A DNA stretch of 64,000 nt from Apostichopus japonicus (lineage: Eukaryota; Echinodermata; Holothuroidea; Aspidochirotida; Stichopodidae), in assembly GCF_037975245.1 (NCBI RefSeq), contig NC_092567.1, forward strand, positions 23,962,376-24,026,375. The letters are read 5' to 3'. The notes beneath the pieces are model-generated. The model searched no databases and had not been told where the DNA came from. It saw nothing but the letters and a program-made list of their open reading frames with translations. Below are positions 1 through 13,600 of this stretch, one piece after another (position 1 is the stretch's first letter; the number at the start of each line of letters is the position of its first letter). The position numbers and the translations under genes are program-made.

Positions 1-1376
1 GGAAACGGTGCCGCTTTCTTATTACTATCACCACACCCAGAAGGCCTATGCCCGTTATACAAACATACATCTACACATCTGTGCACATTGATAGGAGCGT
101 GCTGACGGACTATACACATTCCTGCAAGCTGGGATAAAACAGGCTAATATCGATAACAAAATATTGTCGCAGCGGTATCAACCTTGGGAAAGGGACGTGA
201 CGTGCTACTTATAAATGCCAATTTATAACATTTATGCACTGAAATATTCCATTTTACATAAAATGTTTTGCAAAATCTTGATCAAACTTTTCTCTCCCTC
301 CACCTCTCTCTCCACCTCTCTCTACGCCACTCGATCCCCCTCTCTTGTGTTAACTCGATACAGTCTGGTGCCATATAAAGTTGTAAAACAGAGGTTATCT
401 CGGTCTTACGGCTGCTCTGGACCTTCAAATAGAAACAGGTGTAGCAAAATCGAGTTATAAAAAAATCAAAACTTATGAAATCAAAAGAGGGTTGCAGTGA
501 TATAGGTTCGTACACACAGAGGGACGTGTGGGTAGATATTATTTGCATAAATAAATCGTAGAAATATAGTTCAATCAAAAATCCTAGTATTCCATTCGTT
601 TTTCCGTCTCTTTTTATCATCTCCTTGTCATTTATTTATTCATGACTTCTCGTGTTTCCTCAAAGGAACGAATATTTTCTGTTGGATATGTCCTTGTCAT
701 TCAGCCTGCCTGTGATAATAAGGTGGTCCCCCCCAAGGCAAAAAGATAGCCCCATAGTCCTTTCATACCATGTTCTTCCCTGAAACCTAAGGCACGATAT
801 TAACGTAAGACCTCTGCTACATGCAGGACGAATACACACACTCTCAGACACACACAGCAGAGTGTTATTAATTGTCACGTGAACAAAACTTTATTATGAA
901 TAACCATGAGCCATTTCTCCTCTGAGATACAAAAATCTTTCTGTACGTGGGAAATTTAAGCTCACAATTGCCCCTTTCAAGTGTTCGAATATGAAAAGAA
1001 ATATTAGCTTTGGTTATAAGAATATGTTTTAGGGATATGATCAGTTCAATGAAAAGAGATTTAAAATATAAAAACGTCTGACTCACCTATTGTATGTTCG
1101 ATCCGTCCAGGTCGTGCCAAATTTAGAGAACAGTCTTACATTGCACAGTACAGTAACGTGTGTTGCACGCGCATGTGGTCGTTACGTACTTTTTGCACCG
1201 AGAGAATAGCAAAAGGGTACAACAGATTGCCTTACATATATATACTGAAAGTAGTACGGCAAGCTCTACACTACAAATGTTTCCGGACTGGACCTCGGAG
1301 AGAGAGCTCCGGCCATTACAAATTTACAGCAAAGGGACTTTTCCAAGAACTTTCGATGATATAGGGGACACTAAAC
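1..1376. other. Upstream and 5' UTR region of the LGR gene
   Basis: No coding region is supported. A pyrimidine-rich CT/CCTC stretch lies at about 292-325. Short frames at 1158-1364 and 1160-1468 overlap the true start in other frames and have no recognisable domain. No clear TATA/initiator pair stands out close to the ATG, so the transcription start is not assigned. Confidence 0.6.
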
Positions 1377-1612
1377 ATGGCAATTACAGAGTTCATATTG
1401 ATCTTGTTTTTTTCTTTGGTTTCCAGCCAAATAGTCAACCAGTACAAATGGGTAAACTGCATGCATGATTATGATATTTGCATCATTTGTGAATGCCGTT
1501 GCAAAGACGCATCTCAGCAATTGTCTATCTCATGTGAAAATAGGTCAATTTCATCGCTGAACGACGGTCTCATCTCGTCGATAGAGGAATTAAAGAGTAA
1601 CTTAACATTTTT
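1377..1612 (+). CDS. LGR: LGR exon 1: signal peptide and LRRNT cap
   Basis: Codes residues 1-78 plus two bases of codon 79. The ATG at 1377 is the first in frame after a stop at 1362-1364. A hydrophobic stretch ([12 protein letters not shown]) makes a signal peptide. Cysteines at 28, 35, 38, 40, 42 and 53 form an N-terminal LRR cap with the usual C-x2-C-x-C-x-C-x10-C spacing. The exon ends at SNLTF, and the split codon (TT|G) completes the first LRR strand. The donor is GTGAGT at 1613. In vertebrate LGR genes the first exon ends at the same structural point. The 5' UTR extent is unknown. Confidence 0.85.
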
Positions 1613-4600
1613 GTGAGTATACCTTCAATTTTGCTTATCTTCTTTTATGAGCAGACTTAAACTTTATTAAAGTTTCTCAAAGTGTACGTGCCTAACAGTG
1701 GTGCTTAGTTTTATTGCATTTATAATAACTATGCAGATATGTAGCCTAAAATTCACTGAGGTAATAGGCCTAGCCTAGTTTACTGCCAAGGATAGGTTAT
1801 GTTTAAATTCTTCAAAATCTACAAACCACAAGAACCACTTAGATCTACCCTACATGTGTCTCTTTCAGGAATTTGCATAAAAATTATAAGGATTTGAGTG
1901 AAAGGTTGTTCATTATGATTAGGTGCTACTACTTGGTAGGCCTAAGGTTATGCTAAGGCAAATTGTTTACACTATAATACTAATAGCAATTTGCAGTTTT
2001 GCCTTATGGGCCTTGTTGTTCCAGATAGTTTTGCAGAATTAGTAATAGTAGAGATCATAGGCAGGCTGGGGCCCTTTCCTTCTGTGCCGCAGTTGCGCCT
2101 GTGCCCTGATGTGCCATGATTTACCTGCTGTAAATTGTGTAATGAGCAAATGCTAGCACTTCTAAACCTACAGTAGAGCTTTACTGATATACCAAGTTAA
2201 ATCAGCTACTTCATTTGTATATCATTGATATGACTGAGCTAGGGGGAAGGGGGACAAATTATGGGACTGGGAAGACATTGTGAACAGATTGTTAAAGCAA
2301 AGGGAGAATTTGATCTCCATATATGTCTCTATATAAACTTAAGAAAATGTAACTCTGTGCAGAAAACTATTGTTTGATTTCACACTGGAAGTTCATAGAA
2401 ATGTCTTGAACAATTATAATGCAAGTTTATCTACATAAATCCAAAAACAATTGCCTTGAACAATTATATGCAAATTTATTTAGATAAATCCCTAAACAAT
2501 TATAACATGCTAATAAAGAAAACATGTTCTAAGTCTTTTTAACTTTGTTGCCAATGTAGTTTCTAACAAGTTTTGTGTCACATAGTCCCTTCAAATTAAA
2601 AGCTTGTTAGCTGCCACATGGATATGGCATGAATAGCTTTCTTAATTGTCTTGCAAAATATCTCACATTTTAACCACATATCTGTACAGTTCAGTGCTGA
2701 TCACATATTTTTTGCCTCATTTAATATTTTTTTTGAAGAGGATTTGCATATTAATCAATTAGTAAGTAAGTCCACCTTGACATTTTGTCTTAATTTTAAA
2801 GGTACTATATATGCACTAACAAGAAAATGCATTTCTGTGCACAAACATGGTTCGCAGTGGATATATCCGGGGCAAAAAGATGCATATCGATAAATATCGC
2901 AGATATGAAAGTAACATCGCAACATCACTATTTCCCATCATGCAATTTATAAGAATATGCCTGAAAATTATACAAGTTTTGCTAAATAGTGTAGTTAGTC
3001 CCATTTTAGTGTTAAAAAATATGTTTTAAAAATACTCGCAGTATGTGGTCCCAAATTCTATCGTTACTAATATTGTGTTAACTTTTAAAAGTGATTTGCA
3101 GCAGGTGAGAATTGTACCGTCCAGATTTATTCCCAGAATTGTTGGACTCGTACAGTTAAATGGGTCATGATGATCGGGGAAGAATGCTAAATGGTTCCCC
3201 TACATGGGATGTTGAAATTTGAAACATCAGGGACCATCGTTTGAGTTTCAAGCATATTTGAGGGAACATGCATTTTTTTTGTATATATCCTTCTTTAGCA
3301 AGAGCATTGTCTATGGACATATGTTAGGTGGGGATCATGTGGTTGTTAAATTTATTAAAAGTGCTGAAATGTTGACCTTTATGGAGGTATTCAAGTTGCA
3401 GATTTCATAATTTTTATCGATAATTTCTTAAATATATACAATAAAAGTGCATCCTTTGACTCGATAAATTTTTGGGTCTATGTCAGTAAAAGAGGATATA
3501 AATTTCTGTGGACAGAAGAATTCATGCATTTTCTACACATATCCTTAAAAAACGAGAGCACATTCTATGGTTAATATATGCCACTGGGGATGTGGATATC
3601 AATTTGCTAGTTTTCATGAACAGTAATGAAAAGTTAATGTTATACTGCATAGTGACTTTTTCAATATTTACCTTGTTAACTGTATATACTAGAGTAGTGC
3701 ATCTTCTGCTATTCAAGCACTAAGATCGTATGTCAGAAACCCTGTAATAGATTAGTCTGAAAGTTTAATTGGAAATAATGAAGTGAAAGTTAACAGTTGT
3801 GATAGGCCTACCCATCTTGAAAATAGTGTTTTAATAACAAAATATTGAAAATCCCTAAAATTCATGCTAAATCACATGCTAGGATGGGGCTCTATAATTG
3901 CCATAAATCAACAGTGCATTGTCATATCGATTCTACTTTTTTACTCAAAACTTGATAAGTTGCAATCACTGACTGCAAACTACAATGGTACGGTGAGTTT
4001 TGAAGTCAATCTATTTCAAGCACCTTAACTTGTGTTTAAATGTAGTCAGTATAGGCCCCAAGTTATAGCATGCTATAATTGCTAGAAGTTTTCAAAAAGT
4101 ACTTTTCCTGGAGGTCTTTACTCTCCAAATTGTTCTCAGACATTGTTAAGGAACACACAAGATGAGTGAATGTCCCAGTGAGGAAAATTTCCTCGAAGGT
4201 TGTAATAAAAACATTTTAAGAATTTTGACCAAAGGTGACCATATTTTAATATCTAGCATATTTAAATTCTAAAGCTCACTTTTCATTTGGTCAAGTGGAA
4301 CCTTGTGGGTCAGGTACATGCAAGTTCATCAGGAGTGTTGAAAGTTTGTTAGCATTTTCAAGAGAACTATTTCCTTTGATTCAGAAATCTGTAAGCAGTG
4401 TACCCCAGGGTAGTTCAAGCGCATAAGGACCGGTATGACAGCGGTTTCTGGAGAAATGCCGGATAGCTCTAAATTACAACCTCATTTTGCAGTTATAGGC
4501 TACTCATTAGGTTCAAAGGGGAAGAAAAATTCGACCAATCTCAAAATTCAAATATTAAATGTATTTAACTAGGTTACATTCTCATGTGTGTTATTTTTTT

Positions 4601-7600
4601 TTAATTAGCATCATGTTAATTTGCTTGTCATCTGGGAGGTGTCTTCTTGATAGAAAGTGTCGGGCCTTCTCACTTTCAAGAATATTTTACCTACTGTGCA
4701 AATACAATTTGTTAAACCATTTTCTTCACTGTTCCAGATATATACTTCAAGAGCTAACATTTTTGTTGTAATTTACAGGTCACATTTTGTGGGATATTTC
4801 TTTAGTTTTAGCCCAGGTGGAAAATCGTCTTCCATACATATAAAACAAAACAAACGAAAAACAACAGTTTTGACACGATAGGTAGAGAAACTCCTGCTCA
4901 GCTCTGAAATTGGATCCCCAAGAAAAATAGACATTTAGGTCACCAGCAACAGCTATAGTTTACCTTATCTCCATTCCATGTTTAACAATTCAGTTTGAGT
5001 TGATTAGATTTCTAGGAATATTCGTGCAAACGCTGATTAAGTTTCATAACATTTCAAACAGCAGTTCTCCTTACTATTTGACGCAGAGGTTATCGTGCAT
5101 GAGATCATGTGACCATATATACATATTGGGTGTTATCATTTTAAAACTATGCGAACAATTGAGTAGCGTTGGCCCTCCGATCCTCCTATTGTGTTTGGGT
5201 TGGAAGCAAGACAGTTCCCTGCTGAGATGAAATTATACAAATAAGTAGTTCCAAATATGTCACTAGTTATTTTGTTGTTGTAAAAAACTGTCAGACATGG
5301 TAGCAATTCCACTGAGGTGTTTTGCACAATGAGAGGCTTGATATGTTAAATGCTTTATGTTATGTTAAATATATATGTTAAATGCTTTGTCAAGTTTCAA
5401 ACATTTTCATTTCTGGCATATTTAGGAGCAGTACAGATAATGTTTACAGTTTCAATTAATTCTGTGTCTGAATACTGTTTGCCTCGATCTTGAGTGAAAT
5501 CAAAGAGCAAGGTGACAACCTCTGTTAGTGCAGTGAAGGGTCAAAGGTTAAAAGGTCGAAAACTAATTACAATACTATTAATATTAATATATCAAAGGCA
5601 GGTGTGGGGGGGGGATGTGTAATGGTTTCCATCCCATTTTAACAAAACACAAAAATTAAAAATAGTTACGAGGCTTTAAGCACAACCTTGGGTGTTGACC
5701 TTATTAAACTTCATCTATATTGCCTCAAATATGCCTGGGAATGCATCGATTATGTCAAAATTTTAATATCTACCGATGGGAAAAACACCCCCCTAAATAG
5801 TATTAGCTACAGCAACCTCAAAGCCACAAACACTTGTCTTAAAATCCTGGATCTGCCAAATTAAAATGTTATGTAGCATTTTGACTAAGTACTATGAACT
5901 TTCTGTTATAACGTACTATGGTTCCTATGTGCAAAACCTGCTGCACATATTTGCACTTGTATAGCAATTTGCCCATTTTGGATGGCATTTTGGATGGTAT
6001 TTGGATGGCATTTTGGATGGTACTTTGGGTGGCATTTTGGATGGCATTTTGGGTGGCATTTTGGATGGCATTTTGGATGGCATATGTGATGTGATACCGG
6101 ACAAATTATTCCTTGATACGTGAGGGCGCGTTCTTCATAAGATTACCTGAGCTTCTTCGGGTCTAATATATACCTATTGTAGTATTTGCATAGGCGTAGG
6201 AGGCGGGGGGCTGGGGGGGCTGCAGCTCCCCCAACCAAATTTGTTGGTGAAAATTCAGGCAATATGCTGAGAATTTTCAGGCACCTACTGAAAGAAAAAT
6301 AATTTGCAATGTGTTTTTCAATGGTTAACTGATATAGTTATTACCATTATTATTGTAACAACTTTCCCAATAATTATTACCAATATGGAAGGGTAATAAC
6401 ACGGCAAATGATTGTATGTTATTTGCATGCGACGTAATAACAGATGCATGCCTATATGATATGCACATTAAGATATTGAATGCGTGCGGAGCGCACAAAC
6501 AATTTTGGTTATATTTTTCAGGCAAGTCGTTACAGCCCCCCATATCAAATTGGGTTCCTACGCCTATGAGTATTTGAATGTTCTTCATAATACTGGTTAT
6601 GAGTTTTACAATAAATGTGTTAAAAACTAAAACTCTGCTCAAAACGAACGTCACCCATTCTCAAATTTTCAACAGGCATTTTACAGTAATGACAAGCAAG
6701 TTTGGACTCCACAATGAGACATTTAATTGTCCTTTTTAACAATCCTCAGAAGTTGAAGAATGAGAAAGTTCTTTCATGAAAAAAGTGATTTTGTAAAATT
6801 TCTGGCAATTTTTTAGCGTGCTTAAATTTGTGGCTAATATTCGTCATATTGTGTGTTTTGGTACTATACATTCGGTCTGGCAAAATGTCGACCAGATGTT
6901 GAAAGCTGTATTAACTAGCCGGTACATAAAACTCGCTAAAACTTTTAAATAAAACCAGTCAGTGTTCTAAACACACCCAAAGTACTCGACTATCTTCCAT
7001 TATCAAAGTTTACAACGGTTGAGTCAAGGCAGTTCAGTTCCTGTTCATACAGGTAGCGTGTGTCCATATTTTACCATCCTACTGTGATGACACCAGTTAC
7101 AGAATACTGTCAAGTAGTACTGTGTGTAGGTCTGGCTCCAAAACTAAGAATTAAAGCAATTAAGTGGCTTTCACTAATTAATTGTGGATGTTTTTTAAAT
7201 GACATGTCACATATATATCAAAGTATTATCATTTTTTATAAATCATAGTTTTAGTTTACCTTGCCATCTCATGACAAGTTTCATTGCAATTTGATGCATA
7301 GCAATTGGATGGCAAGGGGTATAGTTTTTTAGGAGGGTAGGGGGGAGGGGGCTGGGAATTGTTCATAACAAACTTGTAAGTTATCGAATTCTTGTCCAAA
7401 TTTATTCCGCCCATTGTATCTTTACAGAGATCCCTAAATTACCTGTTAGAGCTACTACATTTATAGAATATTTTCACTCTTTCAAACAAGTGTTGAATAG
7501 CAATGTTTGTTTTGCACTTACTTTGCACCATTGGGTAGATTTCATAAATGTTTACAAATTTTCTTTCCTACATAGCAGTGTTAGTCTAAATATTGCCAAC

Positions 7601-10600
7601 ATTGTTGTTATTTTTTCTGCACATGTTTCAGGTATGGGTTAACCAATATTGACTGGTTCTAATGACTTACTTCTGTCTAACACCTCCTTCCTCGGAATTA
7701 GCCAGAGGGCACCAAGGTTGATGAGAAAACATGGTCTTTTTTACGGTCTTAAAAAAAAATTTGGTCAGTTTGTCATCAAAGACCACAGAATTTACAAAGT
7801 TTGTCATTTATCCCACTCAAGTTATTTCCAGAAAGGGAACTATTTCCTAATTTGCCAGTAGCACACTTCCTAAAGGTTTGGCCAAACTTTTTTCCCCTTT
7901 TACTCTCATCAGGTGCAATGTTTTTTACCAGTCGGTGGAAAATCACAAAAAGGAGTCTTTTTAACAATCAGAAATAACTCTGGATTTTAAATACATGTAC
8001 AGTATTGTCCAACGTTTTGCCCTAAAAAAGTGTTTTATATGTGGTTGGGTGCTTCTGAAAAAGTGGCTGTTGTTTTGGCGTGACTCTCATTTGGCTTAAG
8101 TTTCCATGGTTACCAGTCCTTTTAAATATATAGTCGAGATGAAACCCCGCTGTTCTGCTCAGCAGTGGTAAAATCTGAACTCCCCATTATGGGCAAAATG
8201 TACACAGAAGGATAAAGTTAGAACTGGTGAAAATTACAGATCCAAGCAATGACGACAATTTGCAGCGAGTTCCTAGTAAAATCTGAAACTACAAAGCGGC
8301 CATGGTGGTTTATGTGGTAGGACAAATATAATTGGCCATTACTACTGTATGTCTGCAATGAAAAATGTGTTAGTCCGCAGATAGACTGGAAGTACAAGTA
8401 CGATGACATGAGTGTACAAGTACAAAAGAACTCCCCCATGATATATTTGAGAGAATGAGTATAAGGCTCTAAGCATGATCTACAAGTAACTTAATTCTGC
8501 ATGAGTGTACAAGTACAAGTAGAACTCCCCCATGATATTAGTGAGAGGATGAGTATAATTCTCTAAGCATGATCTACGAGTAGCTTAATTCTGCTTCTGC
8601 TATCTTCTATCTATCTTAGAGCCCAAAATGTCTCCGGCACAAAATACGAGTAGGCTGCAAGCAACAAGATGCTAGAAAAATAACTGTACAATTTAATACA
8701 GACTCACCGCAAGTCTGTTCTCAAAAGTACAGCTTGTAATTAGCATAAGATTGAATGACTTGTCCTGTAATTTGAACATAAAACACCTACATTTCTTTAA
8801 CCAATTTTCACCATAAATGTACAAATACACCTGTAGTATGTATATTTATATATAATACATAGACTTTGTACACAATTGATTGAACACTCTGGTCCCTTAC
8901 ATGGGAGATACACAGTACAATGTACAAAGGACTTCTCTATGTACAGCATACTGACTTACTCATGCCAAAGTGAGTAATCACTTGGTGAAGGAAATTTACT
9001 GATGTTTATATTTAGTCACAGTGTCTGGAACATTTACTGATAAGAGAACTTTCAATTCCTTTATTGCTAATCAGACTTTTGTACTGTAGACTTACTTAGA
9101 TCAAGTATACAGAAGCAGAACAAAGTTTTAATGTTAGTCTGGTTGTTCAAGACAACCAAATGTCTGTTTGGAAAATCCAAAGCAGCTCTAGTCTTTGCTT
9201 GGTGGATGACTACTGTAGTTGTTGACATATAAAATCAGATTACATTGTAACTAAATGAACCCCAATTAGGTAAATTGATAAATTGTTTGTCGCCCCCAAC
9301 TTGATGTTCTATTCAACCAGCCTATACTCATCTCTCCTATAGTGTAGGTATCAGTCATTGTTAGTTTGCTTCAAATTTTTGGGCAACCAAATTTTCTGGT
9401 CAGACAACCGAAATGTAAAGCTTGGCTGTTGGAGGGACAATCTTCAATTTACGTCCTTGAAAATTTGCCCTGATGAGTTAAAGTATGGATTTCCCCTTGG
9501 TATAGCACCAATAAAAAACTAGGTGCTTGGACAATACTTTTCACTTGGTCGTAATTTCTGGTATATTTTGTAAAGTTTTGAAAAGTAATGATAATTAAAA
9601 GAGCCAAATTGCTATACTCTTTGACAAAGACATTTTGGGACGCATTCTTTCGACCGAAATTTGTGGGCCCACAATTTTTGAGGTTCAATTTTTGGGGGCA
9701 AATATATATTAGTCAGGTTGTTTGGGTCAAATATTTTTGGGACTTAGGCGCAAACTTTTAGTATACTATGTAACTGAATAGACTTTGTCAACAACTGATT
9801 CCTGACCAGTACCTTCCTTTATATGTTGTCACATTAATAGTCAATAGATAATTCTCGTCATTTTGGTGTGCACAAGTTCATGAAAACTAACCATGTACTG
9901 TATGGCTTTCCAACCTGTGAATATGTTTAGACATCGGAACCACGAAACATTTTTCTGGTTAGTTTAGCTTTTTGACTGTAAAGAAAGTACATTTACAAAT
10001 TTAAGTATTGATCAGAAAATTTAATTTTTTTGACCAAATTTAATGCATTAAATACTTGTCCAGTATCCTGATTGGTTGAATATTTCAGTGGGTGTCCCAG
10101 TGTGTAATCTCCAAGCGTGTTCTTAGCTGCATGTGCCCGTATTCTCCCTCTTGGAATTGTGCATGTAGTTTGTACACATAGTTTGTACACATAGTTTGTA
10201 CACATAGTTTGCACACATAGTTTGTACCGGTAGTTTGTACACGTAGTTTGTACTCGAGGCATCTTGAATTCTAGTACTTATCTAGGACTAGCCTGGTGCA
10301 AGTTTGGGTACTCATATTCAAGGTTTAAACAGCTTTGCATTCCTTCTCGTACAAATACTCGATCGTACCGCCAAGGGAAAATTGTACTTGTACTTAATTA
10401 TGCTAAATTGTACTCATACTGCTAGTGCGGTACTTGTATATTCAGGCATGTTTCAGAATGTGTTCCATTTCCTGAAAACTTACATACTTTCCTCTTCACT
10501 CATGTTAAAATGTTAAACGCATTCCAAAAACAAGTCCTGAAATTTTGTTAACAGTAACATAAAGTCGCAAGTTGTAGATCACAATTTTTCTATATATTTT

Positions 10601-13600
10601 GATCTGATATTTTGTGAGTCTATGCGGCTACATGACTGAGATGTGTAAGTGTCCTTTCTCCACCAAACCTACATTTTCTTGATGTGACGTCATATCCATG
10701 ACTTGATACAAATTGAATGTGACCTCTCACAGTTGGGCAACTTTATAAGAAGGAACTATGTTATATTTGATGCCCTGGTGGCATTGGGCCTACATGTCAC
10801 TGGCAAAAAATAGAGAGAAACAGTCAGTCTCCAGGAGTCAACGGCTAAATGACTCGTTCCAGTAAAGCAAGCATGTACAAGTGAGTCTGTGTTGGTCGTA
10901 ATCTCCAGCAGCTAGCCAAAAGGCTATTTTTAAAATATCTTGCTACGCCATTGTTTAATGGAGCCAAGAGATCTTGGTTTGAAAATAAAGAAGCTATTTT
11001 GGTAAGAAGGAACATCACACAAGAACCTATAGATAGTAACATTATGGTTAACAGTATTACCTTTCTTGGCTGGAAAGAAAGTTTCGATCATTTTGGAATG
11101 ACTTTGCAGGGGTTACCATTGTATAAATTTAAAAGCCACATCTCCATACATTTTACTGTACATGCATGTTCTCTGCACCTATCTTTCTTAAAATGCTCAC
11201 CAACCTTTGTTTGACCTGATCGTCAGTGGCGTCGCCAGGGGGTGGCCTAGGGGGGGGGGCATGTGGCCTCCCCCAAAAAATTGTGCCCCTAGGTGCCCCC
11301 CAGATGGAATTGTAGTGTTACAAAAAAATACTCAAACAAAAACCTATGTATATAATATCGGACAGACTAGCCCGAAAATTCTTGAACATAAAGTTACTTC
11401 AAGTTGCAAAATATAGCACCAGATTGCATCTAAGGACCCTTAATTATTCAAAAAGTTCTTAGTCCCTTCCATTAGACCCCTCCCCCAGGAGGGCATTCAC
11501 AAATAAACATTGTGCCCCCCCTAATTAAGTGCTGTGCACCCCAAGATTGAAATGTCTGCTGATCTTGTCTATTCCCATTTCTAGGGACCCGTGATACTCA
11601 CCTATATTTTTTAGATCCTCCTGCAAGCAGGAACTTGCGAAGAAGCCTCATTGGCATAGCAAAGCCGCAAGCTCACCAAAGTCATTCCTTAGATTCATAT
11701 TTAACGTCCATGATTATAAATTGTCAATTGTTAATAATTCTGTAACTGGACGACATACATTAATCTGGGAGTGACTCGAACTCGGGACCTTATGATTGAA
11801 AGGCACCGCCCGGAAGGCACTTGACATGACATGATCATGATCATAACGTTACATTCTCAGGTGAAAGGGGAGCGGGGGTTGAGAATGGTTCAAGTGGTTC
11901 GTATTTTGTTGTACCCTTGATGACTCTCATCTTGGGTGAATATTCGTAAAACTTACCACGGTTGGACAGATTACAATGCAGTCTCGATTTAAGGGGACTG
12001 GCGTTGAGAGTTGATCAAGCTATTAAGTTATGGAGGTGCAGCCCAGACCTATCTTCGCTGACTTTTCGTAAAAACAAAAAAGATAGAAGAACGATCTTTG
12101 ATGAATCTTTGATGTACTATGATCGAGTGCAGAGCCATTTCCAGCTGTGACTCTGTTAAAATACAACCTTGCAGGCTTCCTAATAAAACTAGTTACAGTT
12201 CTCAAAGGAGAAACAATGTCAGACCCATAGTCAGGAAATACTACCATTGTTAACTGACCTTTGACACTGGTCACTATATGAATAGTTTATAATGGGCTCC
12301 CTATTATAAGAGTTTCATACTTTGTTGCTTCAGGCTCAGCTGTCGAATAAATGTTGGGAAAATGCTTTAAAAATTTAGCACCTGCAAAAGAAAACTGTCA
12401 GATTTGATATAGAATGAAAAATAAAATCTAGCTTAGTTGGTCAAGGTAGGATGATGGTTAAGGAAAAAGGAGCTAACTGTTCCCCAAAGGGACCCAAGAA
12501 GCTAATTAGATTGACCAGCACTCTACTTCATCACAGTTCTAATGGAAGAAGCATCATGCAGGTGTTAATACCGTGGAAACCACACTTCCAGGGTTACACG
12601 GTCCCGTTTTATATGGCTGAAGTGTGTACATGGATTATCACAAAATGATCACGGTCAGTTCGAGTTTAGATGGTTTGGGTTTTGGAACCATTCCTTATTA
12701 ATATCGTAAATTGTAAAGGATGTTTTTTCCACTGGTTGTTCCTTGGACAACAAGGTCATAATTTGTGGTTTTCCTCTTGGGGGACGGACTGACCAGGGAC
12801 TGGGACGACCCAGACGATCATTAAAATTTGCCCTGTAATTTAGATTTTTATCAGATGCTGGCTGAACTTATCATTATTATTTCAACTACTATCTTACTGG
12901 GTAAATTTACTGATGATATATAGTGTAGACTGGTGGTCATTTAAGATTACAGTGGGCAAAATTTTCCAGATCAATAATTTTTGTGTTGTCAGATCTTTGG
13001 CACTTTATTGTGTATATTAAAATTAAGTTGGCTTCCTCACTTCAGAACCTGCCCCCTCACGACCTTCGCACACTCCCTTTACTGTGTCTAGAGTGACCTG
13101 GTATTAACCTTTGACACTGGCTTCCTATGGCACCTTGAGTCATTATTAAGTTAATAGTTATAGATTTACTGATAATGTATGTGAAGAAGCAGTCATTTTG
13201 AAGTGAAGAAAATACTTGAAGAGCCTGCTTCTTGACATAAATTTTATTGATAAATTGAAACCGTTTTGAAGATGATGCACACTGATATGTCAGGACATGA
13301 CTTTGATTTTCAGACTCTGTACACCCTGAAGGCGAAGCTTACAATAATTGGAGGACTTGTTTCATTATGTCGATGAAAATAGGTTATTTTAGACATATGT
13401 ATGTGGAAGGAACTTGACATTCCAGAGGTATTCATTAAAAACTTTTTTCACTTTGTCAAATTGCTTCAAAGGAAGTAAGAATCGGCCTAATTACCTCAAC
13501 AACTCTTTGCCCATCAATTTACTCAATGGAAATGTAAACAGAACAGTTTTTCAGAACGAAAAGAAAAATTGACTGAAATAGGAAAGGCCAATTTGTTTTT

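Noticed and set aside
7630-7670. Possible LRR exon after tttcag near 7631
   Set aside because: Reads a few LRR-like residues but hits a stop within ten codons and has no donor in phase.
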